The position numbers and the translations under genes were made by a program. Under the pieces are notes generated by a model. That model was not told where the DNA came from. It searched no databases and was given only the letters and a program-made list of their open reading frames with translations. Of a stretch of 64,000 nucleotides of DNA, positions 17,661 through 25,790 are shown in pieces. This DNA comes from Parabacteroides goldsteinii (GTDB lineage Bacteria; Bacteroidota; Bacteroidia; Bacteroidales; Tannerellaceae): contig NZ_JADNBB010000005.1 in NCBI RefSeq assembly GCF_015550595.1, positions 62,001 to 126,000 of the forward strand, written 5' to 3'. Each line of letters starts with the position of its first letter. The first letter of the stretch is position 1.

Positions 17661-18179
17661 TTATCTTTGGCGGAACTTGTACCAGTTTAATAATTCTATG
17701 ACTCCATAGAAAATACTGGCGACGCCAAAGATGACAAATGTATTTGCTGCTGCTCCAAACGGATAAGCAATGATCATGATGCCGGTCAGTAAGATAAGTG
17801 CCGGCATTACATAAAAGCCGAACGGCACGATACTCCACTTACGTGCCGAAACCAGCATAATGATTTGCTGAACTCCGGCTATAACCAGTAAAGCCCCTAG
17901 TATATACATTAATATATTCACAAAAAACGCCGGCATAATCACTAGCCATGCACCGAATAAAATACTTCCGGCACCGTCGATAGGGAACATCGGTGAAGGT
18001 TCTCCCTCTACTTTCTCTCGCGTAAAGTAACTGAGTAAAGAAAAGATCCCGGGTAGTATAAAGCAGATACCTATGGCGATAACCAGATAGGTGACCGCAG
18101 CTTCCGGCCATAAAACCAGTACGAATCCTAATATCATAGCAAAAGCACTGCGCAGAATTGAATTGTTTACTTTTTTCAT
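17661..18179 (-). CDS. HdeD-like (DUF308) membrane protein
   Basis: 172 residues with six hydrophobic helices in three pairs, the duplicated pattern of the HdeD/DUF308 family (MILGFVLVLWPEAAVTYLVIAIGICFILPGIFSLLSYF, repeated in degenerate form later). In E. coli HdeD contributes to acid resistance; for this homologue only membrane location is supported. The gene ends 8 bp from the end of the convergent araC gene. Confidence 0.85.
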   Translation of the reverse strand: MKKVNNSILRSAFAMILGFVLVLWPEAAVTYLVIAIGICFILPGIFSLLSYFTREKVEGEPSPMFPIDGAGSILFGAWLVIMPAFFVNILMYILGALLVIAGVQQIIMLVSARKWSIVPFGFYVMPALILLTGIMIIAYPFGAAANTFVIFGVASIFYGVIELLNWYKFRQR

Positions 18180-18395
18180 CTGAATATATTTTTAGTAGTT
18201 CTTTTAATATATAACAACGAAGGTACGGTATTTTCTTTGTTAAATATAACAGGTATAAAGTTATAATTAAAATGATTTAATCTTAACAACTGTGCTGATT
18301 AATTTGTTTTATTAGAAAGGGTAGGAATCACGATCGGAAACATTTGTGATCAGCCGTTGTTATAAATGAGGTTAAACATTCTATTATAAACGAAT

Positions 18396-19421
18396 ATGAG
18401 CTTGAAAGAATCGTACTGGAAGTATTCCCTGATTACAATCATCCTGGTTATGGGAATAATACTTTTTATTGAATTTATGCCATTCCTGGGAGGGATACTC
18501 GGAGCATTCACCATCTATATATTGCTGAGAAAACAGATGCTGCACCTTACGGAAAAGAAACATCTGAATCGCAGCCTGGTCGCTATACTTCTGCTACTCG
18601 AAACCATTTTATGTTTTCTGATCCCTCTTTCTCTGGCTGTATGGTTGTTTATCAATAAATTACAGACGATTAACCTCGACCCGAACGTACTGGTCAGCAG
18701 CTTTGAGCATATTGCAGATATTGTCCGCCAGAAAGTAGGATACAATATATTGGATAAAGGTAATATCGCATCGATCGTCTCCGTACTACCCAAGATCGGA
18801 CAGGCATTGATGGGAGGCATCAGCGGTTTTGCTATTAATATAGCCGTACTGGTATTGATCCTTTACTTTATGCTGATCGGTGGTAGCCAGATGGAAGCTT
18901 ATATTTACGACATCCTGCCTTTCAACGAAAAAAATAAGAAAGAAGTCCTGAAAGAGATCAATATGATTGTAACATCCAATGCGATAGGTATTCCTTTGCT
19001 GGCTATTATTCAGGGATTGATCGCCATGTTGGGCTATTGGATATTTAATGCGCCGAGTGCTTTCCTCTTCGGATTTCTGACCTGCTTTGCGACTATTATT
19101 CCTGTTGTCGGAACCGCTATTGTCTGGCTTCCCCTTGTCGTGTATATGGCACTGACCGGAGATTGGGTAAATGGGTTGGGACTAGCTGCTTATGCCCTGA
19201 TCGTGATTACGAACGTAGATAATCTGATCCGTTTTATGTTACAGAAGAAAATGGCGGATATACATCCCTTGGTTACTATTTTCGGTGTGATTATCGGTCT
19301 GTCCTTATTCGGATTTATGGGAGTGATCTTCGGACCGCTTCTGATCTCGGTTTTCATGCTTTGCTTTAATATGTTCAAGAAAGAATATCTGCATGGAAAG
19401 AATGACACACCGACCGGTTAA
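18396..19421 (+). CDS. AI-2E family transporter (TqsA/PerM type)
   Basis: 341 residues with about eight membrane helices. The C-terminal part carries family features such as GFLTCFATIIPVVGTAIVWLPLVVYMALTGDW, then IVITNVDNLIRFMLQKKMADIHPLVTIFGVIIGLSLFGFMGVIFGPLLIS, a very conserved segment. Members export autoinducer-2 or act as Na+(Li+)/H+ antiporters, so the substrate is open. It stands alone, 114 bp before the broken tetR gene. Confidence 0.92.
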   Translation: MSLKESYWKYSLITIILVMGIILFIEFMPFLGGILGAFTIYILLRKQMLHLTEKKHLNRSLVAILLLLETILCFLIPLSLAVWLFINKLQTINLDPNVLVSSFEHIADIVRQKVGYNILDKGNIASIVSVLPKIGQALMGGISGFAINIAVLVLILYFMLIGGSQMEAYIYDILPFNEKNKKEVLKEINMIVTSNAIGIPLLAIIQGLIAMLGYWIFNAPSAFLFGFLTCFATIIPVVGTAIVWLPLVVYMALTGDWVNGLGLAAYALIVITNVDNLIRFMLQKKMADIHPLVTIFGVIIGLSLFGFMGVIFGPLLISVFMLCFNMFKKEYLHGKNDTPTG

Positions 19422-19482
19422 TCCTATTCATATTTTTTCCTGATCTCTTAATAAAGCAAAAAAAGAGAACTTCCTTATCTAT

Positions 19483-19522
19483 GTTACCGATGGGTAACTT
19501 GCTTTTGTGACCAGTTGGTAAC
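19483..19522. promoter_or_regulatory. Two tandem operator-like palindromes before the tetR pseudogene
   Basis: GTTACC-GATG-GGTAAC (19483-19498) and GTGACC-AGTT-GGTAAC (19507-19522) are two copies of the same palindrome, GTTACC(N4)GGTAAC, with centres 24 bp apart and ending 13 bp before the ATG at 19536. Position and symmetry fit the operator of an autoregulating TetR protein. Confidence 0.6.
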
Positions 19523-19535
19523 AAAGTGATAACAT

Positions 19536-20043
19536 ATGGAAAAAGAAGAAGTTATAGTAAGACCGAGTAAAAACAGGGAGTTGACAGAGCTTGCCTTGTT
19601 GAATGCTGTCAATACCCTGATAGAGGATGAGGGGTTCGAGAATTTAGGCGTCAATGTGGTAGCAGCCAAAGCCGGAGTTTCAAAGATGCTGATCTATCGT
19701 TATTTTGACTCGCTGGACGGATTGATCGCTGCTTATATCCAGAAATATGACTACTGGATCAATCTGGAGCCGGAACATCTGGGAGATTTTATAAAGGAGC
19801 TTTTCCGGAATCAAATCAGGATGCTCCATAATGATTATACGCCGGTTGACAAACAGGCCGGAGTCGGAAATATCGATCATGGCGACTATCCTTTCTGCTT
19901 CTATCAGTTACCTGGTATTATTGGAAGAAACCTGTCCGATATATAACGGCATCAAGTTACAGTCTAAAGACGGTTGGGAACAACTTGAGAATGGCCTGGA
20001 TAAAATAATAGATAACTGGATAAATAACGAAAACCATGAATAA
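19536..20043 (+). pseudogene. tetR-family regulator, disrupted by frameshift and probable internal deletion
   Basis: The N-terminal 98 or so codons encode an intact helix-turn-helix (NTLIEDEGFENLGVNVVAAKAGVSKMLIYRYFDSLDGLIAAYIQKYDYW). At about 19828-19835 the homologous reading continues one frame over (RLTNRPESEISIMATILSAS... to NNENHE) and stops at 20043; the original frame ends at 19946 in unrelated sequence. The joined product would be about 167 residues, roughly 30 short of the usual TetR length, exactly in the middle of the ligand domain. A deletion of about 100 bp that also shifts frame explains both facts. A sequencing error could explain only the frameshift. Confidence 0.75.
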
Positions 20044-20080
20044 AACAACTATCCTGGCAGGTCTTGGAGTCGTTTTTTGA
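20036..20080 (+). pseudogene. Remnant start of a gene overlapping the tetR stop
   Basis: An ATG overlaps the end of the broken tetR (ATGAATAA arrangement) and encodes only MNKTTILAGLGVVF before TGA. The residues look like the beginning of a membrane or signal segment. The close coupling suggests a former second gene of the tetR operon that has been lost except for its first 14 codons. Confidence 0.4.
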
Positions 20081-20123
20081 ACTTTATTAAACTCATTTTC
20101 TCTTCTGTAAAAGAAAACAAACG

Positions 20124-20131
20124 TACCTTTG
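20124..20131 (+). promoter_or_regulatory. -7 promoter box of map
   Basis: TACCTTTG, an exact Bacteroidetes -7 element, 28 bp before the ATG at 20160. Confidence 0.55.
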
Positions 20132-20159
20132 TTTATCTAAACGATAAAGATAAAGACGT

Positions 20160-21011
20160 ATGAGAAGAAGAAATAATTGGCAGATCATCAAAGGTCAGCC
20201 ACTAACGGAATTCGATAAAAAGATACTCTATCTCCAGAATAAAGGTCATTTGGTTCCTTCCCGAAAACTGATTAAAACAGAAGAACAGATCGAAGGCATT
20301 CGTAGAAGCGGAGTCGTAAACTCAGGTATCCTTGATTTGGTTGCAAAAGAGATCAAGGCAGGAATGTCGACAGCCCAGATCGATAAGCTGGTGTACGATT
20401 ATACGATGGATCACGGTGCCATTCCGGCTCCGTTGAACTTTGAAGGTTTTCCGAAGAGCGTATGTACTTCGATCAATGAAGTCGTTTGTCATGGTATCCC
20501 CAGCGAAAAGGAGATACTGAAGGAAGGTGATATTATCAACGTAGATGTATCTACCATCCTGGACGGTTATTTTTCCGATGCGTCCCGTATGTTTATGATC
20601 GGTAAAGTTTCTCCGGAGAAAGAAAAGCTGGTTCGTGTGGCGAAGGAATGTCTGGAAGTCGGCATGAAGGCTGCCAGGCCTTTTGGCTATGTGGGAGATA
20701 TCGGACATGCCGTTCAGAAGCATGCCGAGAAGAATGGTTTTTCGGTGGTTCGCGACTTATGCGGTCATGGTGTCGGATTGGAATTTCATGAAGAGCCGGA
20801 AGTGGCTCATTTCGGTCGTAAGGGAACGGGGATGCTTTTGGTTCCAGGCATGGTTTTTACCATCGAGCCGATGATCAACATGGGAACTTATCGCGTTTAC
20901 ATCGCCGAAGAGGATGGATGGACCGTAATAACAGACGACGAACTTCCTTCTGCACAGTGGGAACATACCTTTGTGATGCGGGAGGACGGCCTGGAGATAT
21001 TATCTGACTGA
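20160..21011 (+). CDS. map: Type I methionyl aminopeptidase with N-terminal extension
   Basis: 283 residues. The catalytic domain begins near residue 37 (LIKTEEQIEGIRRSG). All five metal ligands are present: Asp129, Asp140, His203, Glu236 and Glu268, plus the substrate histidine 111. The enzyme removes the initiator methionine from new proteins. The first 36 residues (MRRRNNWQIIKGQPLTEFDK and onward) are a basic extension absent from the shortest bacterial forms. This is probably a second, stand-alone copy, since Bacteroidales usually carry another map in the ribosomal-protein cluster; that copy is outside the window. Confidence 0.95.
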   Translation: MRRRNNWQIIKGQPLTEFDKKILYLQNKGHLVPSRKLIKTEEQIEGIRRSGVVNSGILDLVAKEIKAGMSTAQIDKLVYDYTMDHGAIPAPLNFEGFPKSVCTSINEVVCHGIPSEKEILKEGDIINVDVSTILDGYFSDASRMFMIGKVSPEKEKLVRVAKECLEVGMKAARPFGYVGDIGHAVQKHAEKNGFSVVRDLCGHGVGLEFHEEPEVAHFGRKGTGMLLVPGMVFTIEPMINMGTYRVYIAEEDGWTVITDDELPSAQWEHTFVMREDGLEILSD

Positions 21012-21072
21012 ATATTGCAGCAGGTTCAGTCTTTTTCATTAGCTGAACCTGCCGGCTCTTTTTACACCAATA

Positions 21073-21396
21073 TTATTTATCCGAACAATTATCCTTGCAT
21101 TTGTTGGGCTGTAAATAATCCCATTCCTGAAGTTTCCCGTCAAGCAGGCGAAGTTGATAAATGCCATTCTGAAAATCTGGAAATCCGAGTGTTTCCCGGT
21201 AGCCATCAGCCGTTTGTTTGACTTCCAGTCTTTTATAGGTACTCCCCATAATGTTTATAATCTCCGGTTTGCTCATTCCCAGTTCTAGTTTCTGAATGTT
21301 TTTATCCGCCGCCAGAGCATTGGAATAAGTAGCTCCGCAAGAAGTTAATAGACACATCGTAATCCCAAGTAATAGTGTGTATTTAATTATATTCAT
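21073..21396 (-). CDS. Small lipoprotein with SmpA/OmlA-like fold
   Basis: 107 residues. The signal peptide ends in a lipobox at LLTSC (Cys20). The mature part has LELGMSKPEIINIMGSTYKRLEVKQ, the helix-turn pattern of the SmpA/OmlA (BLIP-like) fold, followed by strands (ETLGFPDFQNGIYQLRLLDGKLQEWDYL). It is convergent with map, 61 bp away. Function not known; membership of the fold is tentative. Confidence 0.7.
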   Translation of the reverse strand: MNIIKYTLLLGITMCLLTSCGATYSNALAADKNIQKLELGMSKPEIINIMGSTYKRLEVKQTADGYRETLGFPDFQNGIYQLRLLDGKLQEWDYLQPNKCKDNCSDK

Positions 21397-21493
21397 AGTA
21401 CGCTTGTTTTTATCCGTTGATTTTTAGCTAGTGATAAACTATGTGCAATATACGATTATAACTTGATACTAACCATAGGATAACTGATCTTTT

Positions 21494-21531
21494 ATAAAAA
21501 AAGGCAACGCATCCGATGGATGTATTGCCTT
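21494..21531 (-). terminator. Terminator of tRNA-Trp
   Basis: On the minus strand, AAGGCAA...CATCC pairs with GATG...TTGCCTT and is followed by TTTTTTTATA, a classical intrinsic terminator 3 bp after the tRNA. Confidence 0.8.
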
Positions 21532-21534
21532 GTG

Positions 21535-21607
21535 CACGGAAGGAGAGGCTCGAACTCCCGACACCTGGTTTTGGAGACCAGTGCTCTACCAACTGAGCTA
21601 CTTCCGT
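21535..21607 (-). tRNA. tRNA-Trp (anticodon CCA)
   Basis: 73 nt on the minus strand. Acceptor stem ACGGAAG/CTTCCGT with discriminator G, D arm GCTCAGTTGGTAGAGC, anticodon stem CTGGT/ACCAG with loop CTCCAAA giving CCA, and T arm with GTTCGAGCC. All four arms fold. No encoded CCA end. Confidence 0.95.
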
Positions 21608-21617
21608 ATTGCGGGTG

Positions 21618-21625
21618 CAAAGGTA
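21618..21625 (-). promoter_or_regulatory. -7 promoter box of tRNA-Trp
   Basis: TACCTTTG on the minus strand, 10 bp before the mature 5' end of the tRNA. Confidence 0.6.
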
Positions 21626-21729
21626 GCTTTTTGTTTTTAATATGCAAGGCTTTTTGAAGAAAAGTGAAAATAATAATTTTCTTGCATGATAAAATTCAAG
21701 GAAAACAGGGTAGTCGAAGTTTCTTTTTC

Positions 21730-21737
21730 TATCTTTG
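21730..21737 (+). promoter_or_regulatory. -7 promoter box of glnA
   Basis: TATCTTTG, 51 bp before the ATG at 21789. No clear -33 element was found. Confidence 0.5.
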
Positions 21738-21788
21738 GAAACGATAGAATTGATAGTTAAATCTATACTGTAAAACAATCAACGAAGC

Positions 21789-23291
21789 ATGAAAAACGAA
21801 TTAGAAATGAACTCCAACCTTCTGGTTGAGTTTCTGCAAAAACCTTCTTCCCAATTTACGAAAGCGGACATTATTTCTTTCATCCGCGAGAAGGGAATCA
21901 AGATGGTAAACTTTATGTATCCGGCAGGCGATGGCCGGTTGAAGACATTGAATTTTGTTATAAATAACGCTGCCTACCTCGATGCTATTCTAACCTGTGG
22001 CGAACGTGTGGACGGTTCGAGCCTGTTCTCTTTCATCGAAGCCGGTAGCAGTGACCTGTATGTGATTCCTCGTTTCCGAACGGCTTTTGTCGATCCTTTT
22101 GCCGAATTACCGACAGTCAGTATGCTCTGCTCTTTCTTCAATAAGGATGGGGAACCGTTGGAAAGTTCACCGGAATATACTTTGCATAAAGCAAGTAAAG
22201 CTTTTACCGAAGTGACCGGAATGGAGTTTGAAGCCATGGGTGAACTGGAATATTATGTAATAGCAGAGGAAGAAGAACTGTTTCCGGCAACCGACCAACG
22301 CGGCTATCATGAATCCGGGCCTTTTGCCAAGTTCAACGAGTTCCGTACCCAATGTATGCACTATATCTCACAGGCAGGAGGACAGATCAAATATGGCCAT
22401 TCCGAAGTCGGTAATTTTACCTTGAACGGGAAAATATACGAACAGAATGAAATAGAGTTCCTTCCGACAAGGGTGGAAGATGCTGCCGACCAGCTTGTTA
22501 TTGCCAAATGGGTTATTCGTAACCTGGCTTACAGCTATGGATTGGATATTACTTTTGCTCCGAAGATTACGGTAGGAAAGGCCGGTTCCGGTCTGCATAT
22601 TCATATGCGCATCATGAAAGAAGGTCAAAACCAGATGTTGAAAGACGGGGTATTGTCTGAAACAGCCCGTAAAGCGATTGCAGGTATGATGCAGCTGGCT
22701 TCTGCCATTACTGCTTTCGGAAATACGAATCCGACTTCTTACTTCCGTTTGGTTCCTCACCAGGAAGCTCCTACGAATATCTGTTGGGGTGATCGTAACC
22801 GTTCCGTATTGGTTCGTGTACCGCTGGGTTGGGCTGCAAAGAAAGATATGTGTTCACTCGCTAACCCGTTGGAACAGGATAGCCATTACGACACGGCACA
22901 GAAGCAAACCGTAGAGATGCGTTCGCCGGATGGTTCGGCCGACCTGTATCAGCTACTTGCCGGATTGGCGGTTGCCTGCCGTTATGGTTTTGAAATAGAG
23001 AATGCTCTGGAGATTGCAGAAAAGACGTATGTCAATGTCAATATTCATCAGGAAGAGAATAAAGACCGCTTAAGTACATTAGATCAATTACCCGACAGTT
23101 GTGCCGCTTCAGCCGAACGTTTGCAGAAACAACGGGCAATCTTTGAAAAGTACAATGTATTTAGTCCGAGTATGATCGACGGCATCATTAAAAAGCTGCA
23201 ATCATATAACGACTTCTCTTTGCGGGATGACCTGAAGAGCGATCCGGAAGGAATGATCCGCTTGGTGAATACGTATTTTCATTGCGGATAA
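21789..23291 (+). CDS. glnA: Glutamine synthetase, type I
   Basis: 500 residues, within the GSI range rather than the roughly 730-residue GSIII also common in Bacteroidales. It makes glutamine from glutamate, ammonia and ATP. Metal and substrate motifs appear in order: GELEYYVI, EQNEIEFLP, GSGLHIHMRI, NPTSYFRLVPHQEAPTNICWGDRNRSVLVRVPLGW and VEMRSPDGSADLYQLLAG. A second ATG lies six codons in (ELEM). It is a single gene with its own promoter; a dispersed inverted repeat separates it from the convergent UDG operon. Confidence 0.95.
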   Translation: MKNELEMNSNLLVEFLQKPSSQFTKADIISFIREKGIKMVNFMYPAGDGRLKTLNFVINNAAYLDAILTCGERVDGSSLFSFIEAGSSDLYVIPRFRTAFVDPFAELPTVSMLCSFFNKDGEPLESSPEYTLHKASKAFTEVTGMEFEAMGELEYYVIAEEEELFPATDQRGYHESGPFAKFNEFRTQCMHYISQAGGQIKYGHSEVGNFTLNGKIYEQNEIEFLPTRVEDAADQLVIAKWVIRNLAYSYGLDITFAPKITVGKAGSGLHIHMRIMKEGQNQMLKDGVLSETARKAIAGMMQLASAITAFGNTNPTSYFRLVPHQEAPTNICWGDRNRSVLVRVPLGWAAKKDMCSLANPLEQDSHYDTAQKQTVEMRSPDGSADLYQLLAGLAVACRYGFEIENALEIAEKTYVNVNIHQEENKDRLSTLDQLPDSCAASAERLQKQRAIFEKYNVFSPSMIDGIIKKLQSYNDFSLRDDLKSDPEGMIRLVNTYFHCG

Positions 23292-23317
23292 TATAGAAAA
23301 ATGTGTGAAACATTTTT

Positions 23318-23418
23318 CAGTTGACAGATGACAGTTGACAAGTGACAGTTGGAATTTCGCATTCGGTAATCCCATCGACCGAAAGCCGAAATAACTGTCA
23401 CTTGTCAACTATCACCTG
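23318..23418. repeat. Dispersed inverted repeat, copy 2
   Basis: A perfect 18-bp inverted pair, 23333-23350 and 23393-23410 (AGTTGACAAGTGACAGTT and its complement), encloses a second weaker stem (ATTTCGCATTCGGT against ACCGAAAGCCGAAAT). It shares its unit with the element at 4321-4413 and lies between the convergent glnA and UDG genes, where it may also end transcription. Confidence 0.65.
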
Positions 23419-23442
23419 AAATAATTCTGTCTATATGAAAGG

Positions 23443-24018
23443 TTACAGCATGCCTAATCCTTCAAACATGCCTTTATAGACAGCTGCTTTTTCTTCCAAC
23501 GGTTTGGGATAAGCCCGGGAAGAAGAAGGCATACGATATAATCTGAATACTCTACCTAGTAAAGTGAACGTAGAATAGGAACCGACCTTCGGTTCTTCGG
23601 TAGGAGGTAATACGGATAAAAGTGTATCCATTGCTTTTTGGCCGGTTACGACAATCGCTTTACACTCCGGAATCTGCGACAATACTTCTTCCGGATCGAT
23701 AGGTTTGATAACTTGCAGGAAGTTGTCGGAAGCATTGTTCTTCAGACGGATGATCTCGACAGCCGTATCACCGATGCCGATACCTTTTTCCTTACAAAAC
23801 AGTTTGGCTTTTTCTTCACTGAAAGCTTTCTTTGTCTCCAGGAAATACTCTTTATTATTATAAAATAGGAGTCCCAGGATACGCCACATATCGTTCTGGA
23901 TATTCGGATAGTAGAAATTCATCGACCAACGTTGCATGGGAGGTGGGAAGCTGCCCAGCATAAGCAGTTTAGTCTGTTCGGGTAGAAAGAACCCTAGCGG
24001 ATGTAATTCTGATACCAT
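23443..24018 (-). CDS. Uracil-DNA glycosylase superfamily protein (MUG-like)
   Basis: 191 residues. The first motif, MLGSFPPPMQRWSMNFYYPN, takes the place of the catalytic water-binding GxNPG-type loop of the superfamily. The centre has AIVVTGQKAMDTLL, and the last motif is RMPSSSRAYPKPLEEKAAVYKGMF, like the MPSTS loop of mismatch-type glycosylases. It would excise uracil or a damaged base from DNA; specificity is uncertain. It is the last gene of a five-gene minus-strand operon. Confidence 0.8.
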   Translation of the reverse strand: MVSELHPLGFFLPEQTKLLMLGSFPPPMQRWSMNFYYPNIQNDMWRILGLLFYNNKEYFLETKKAFSEEKAKLFCKEKGIGIGDTAVEIIRLKNNASDNFLQVIKPIDPEEVLSQIPECKAIVVTGQKAMDTLLSVLPPTEEPKVGSYSTFTLLGRVFRLYRMPSSSRAYPKPLEEKAAVYKGMFEGLGML

Positions 24019-24031
24019 TGGCTTCTGTTAT

Positions 24032-24382
24032 TTATCTTTTTATTGTCTGTTGTTTTTTACTGTGCATTTCTTCGGCAAAAGCATCGTATCCGATTGCTTG
24101 TATTCTTCTGATACAGGCTGCACGATCCGAACGGAAAAGAACAGAGAAAACCTTTCCTATGAAGTTGTTGAACATCTTACATTCCTCAATGGAACTGACC
24201 GTACAGTCCGCACAACTCTTATAGTTATGCTCAATATTGCAAGACCGTATTTTGCACCATGCAGCTTTTGCATTTGCCTTGCATCCGGGGCATTGTTTTT
24301 TTACAAATTTACGGCAGGCTCCGCAATATAATCCACAGGCTGCAACATAGTCTGAACTGGGTTGATAGGTAAGATTTTCCAT
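24032..24382 (-). CDS. Cysteine-rich DUF3795 protein
   Basis: 116 residues with ten cysteines, mostly in pairs: CGLYCGAC, CPGC, WCKIRSC, CADC and EECKMF. The spacing matches the DUF3795 family, thought to bind zinc or an iron-sulfur centre; no activity is established. It is 13 bp before the UDG-like gene and 21 bp after the cupin gene in the same operon. Confidence 0.85.
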   Translation of the reverse strand: MENLTYQPSSDYVAACGLYCGACRKFVKKQCPGCKANAKAAWCKIRSCNIEHNYKSCADCTVSSIEECKMFNNFIGKVFSVLFRSDRAACIRRIQAIGYDAFAEEMHSKKQQTIKR

Positions 24383-24403
24383 TCGAAAAGTAAATTAAGA
24401 TGA

Positions 24404-24718
24404 TTATTTGTCTTTTACAGAGATACCGATCATAACGGTTGTTCCGTCGATATTATTCCATACGGAATGGGGAATACTTCCTTTTACCAGAAACGACTCG
24501 TTGGCATTCAGTATTTTTACTTCGCTGCCCAGCTCGATACGTGCCTGCCCACTGGTCACAATAAACAGATGGTTATGTTCGTGTGTATGCAATGAAGTAG
24601 GTCCACCACCACCTTTTTCCAGATAAGCAATGGAACCGTCGATAATTTCCCCGCAATCAGCAAATAGCTTCTTTGCCAGGAAATGAATATGATCGGGAGG
24701 GGTGATGAACTCTTTCAT
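24404..24718 (-). CDS. Cupin-domain protein
   Basis: 104 residues forming one small beta-barrel. The metal-binding motif is GGGGPTSLHTHEHNHLFIVTSGQARIELG, with three histidines, followed by the second cupin motif at FLVKGSIPHSVWNN. Single-domain cupins bind a metal and a small ligand or act as sensors; function here is unknown. It lies 4 bp after the Spx-like gene. Confidence 0.88.
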   Translation of the reverse strand: MKEFITPPDHIHFLAKKLFADCGEIIDGSIAYLEKGGGGPTSLHTHEHNHLFIVTSGQARIELGSEVKILNANESFLVKGSIPHSVWNNIDGTTVMIGISVKDK

Positions 24719-24722
24719 AGGA

Positions 24723-25079
24723 CTATTTTACTAATTCTTCCCATTCACCGGGTTTAAAACCAACCAGTACCTGATTTTCGTTTACCAGTAATGGGCGTTT
24801 AATCAATTTCCCATCGGATGCCAGCAATTCAATCTGTTCTTTGTCGCTCATGGAAGGCAGTTTGTCTTTCAGTTGCATCGCTTTATATACCAGGCCGCTG
24901 GTATTGAAGAAGCTTTTCAAAGGAAGCTTACTCCGTTCAATCCATTCAGTCAACTCTTCAACAGAAGGGTTATGGTCGATTATATGACGATCATCATAGG
25001 ATACCTTATGTTCATCGAGCCACTTTTTTGCGTTCCGGCAAGTACTGCATTTGGGATATTCTAAAAAAAGATATTTCAT
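24723..25079 (-). CDS. ArsC/Spx-family thioredoxin-fold protein
   Basis: 118 residues from the ATG at 25079; an ATG three codons upstream is also possible. The redox pair CSTC (PKCSTCRNAKKWL) lies at the first helix, and the family segment KLIKRPLLVNENQVLVGFKPGEWEEL closes the domain. Members are arsenate reductases or Spx-type regulators that bind RNA polymerase; there are no other arsenic genes here, so arsenate reduction is unlikely to be its main role. It is part of a tight five-gene operon. Confidence 0.85.
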   Translation of the reverse strand: MKYLFLEYPKCSTCRNAKKWLDEHKVSYDDRHIIDHNPSVEELTEWIERSKLPLKSFFNTSGLVYKAMQLKDKLPSMSDKEQIELLASDGKLIKRPLLVNENQVLVGFKPGEWEELVK

Positions 25080-25091
25080 ATCATTCAATCT

Positions 25092-25727
25092 TTATTTGTC
25101 TTTCTTGCGTTGGTTCTTTGCATCTTCTTTGGCGAGAAGGACAACGTTGTAAACAAAATCAGTCATCCATTCTTCCGAGTAACCGAGTGTTTCTTTGTAT
25201 TTACGAATACTCCAAGCCGTTTTTTGTACGCTAACCTCTTTCCATTCCGAACGGGTTACAATCTCGTGAATCGTTTTGGCTGTCTGGTTGTATAACAGCT
25301 TTTTTACCAACATAGAGAAACGGAACTTCCACTGCATCAGGTTGTCCAACAAAGAAAACAGGTCATTGCAGAAACCCTGAAACAGAAAAAAGTACGATTT
25401 GATATCGTTTTGTGATTTACAATTCTTTTTAACCGATGCATCAATCTCTTTAAAGAAACTTTCTTTCATGCCGTAGTCTTGCATAAGGATCTTACGTGCA
25501 CGTGATTTTTCGGCAATACCCGGTTTGTTATTTTGTGTTGGGATCTTCAACATCCGTTTGAATAGCGCCATATCCGACAGCATATTGATGTTGGTTATAC
25601 CCAGTTGTACAGCCATTACTGCCTGATAATAAACGCGGATCAAAGAAACGAACTCTTCAACGGAACCCTTTGAGGTAGCTTCTGTTTCTTCTTTTTCTTT
25701 CTTGAAAAGTTTAGAAATTATGTTCAT
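25092..25727 (-). CDS. Conserved helical protein of unknown function, first gene of a stress-type operon
   Basis: 211 residues, almost wholly alpha-helical, with a basic, lysine-rich start (MNIISKLFKKEKEE) and end (AKEDAKNQRKKDK). No signal peptide and no membrane segment. I recognise no catalytic motif. It starts a minus-strand operon followed by the Spx-like, cupin, DUF3795 and UDG-like genes, with gaps of 4-21 bp after the first junction. A -7 box TATATTTG lies at 25756-25763. Confidence 0.75.
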   Translation of the reverse strand: MNIISKLFKKEKEETEATSKGSVEEFVSLIRVYYQAVMAVQLGITNINMLSDMALFKRMLKIPTQNNKPGIAEKSRARKILMQDYGMKESFFKEIDASVKKNCKSQNDIKSYFFLFQGFCNDLFSLLDNLMQWKFRFSMLVKKLLYNQTAKTIHEIVTRSEWKEVSVQKTAWSIRKYKETLGYSEEWMTDFVYNVVLLAKEDAKNQRKKDK

Positions 25728-25748
25728 GTGTATTTGTTATAAATAATT

Positions 25749-25780
25749 ACGGGGACAAATATAGTAAAACTTGTCCCCGT
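25749..25780 (-). terminator. Terminator of mgtC-like gene overlapping the promoter of the next operon
   Basis: Perfect arms ACGGGGACAA (25749-25758) and TTGTCCCCGT (25771-25780). On the minus strand the stem follows the MgtC-like stop codon by 10 bp. The -7 box of the downstream operon, TATATTTG (minus strand, 25756-25763), lies inside the stem. Confidence 0.65.
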
Positions 25781-25790
25781 TTCAGTAATT

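Noticed and set aside
24723-25079. Arsenate reductase of an arsenic-resistance operon
   Set aside because: No arsenite exporter, ArsR regulator or other ars gene is adjacent; the Spx/ArsC fold alone does not show the activity.
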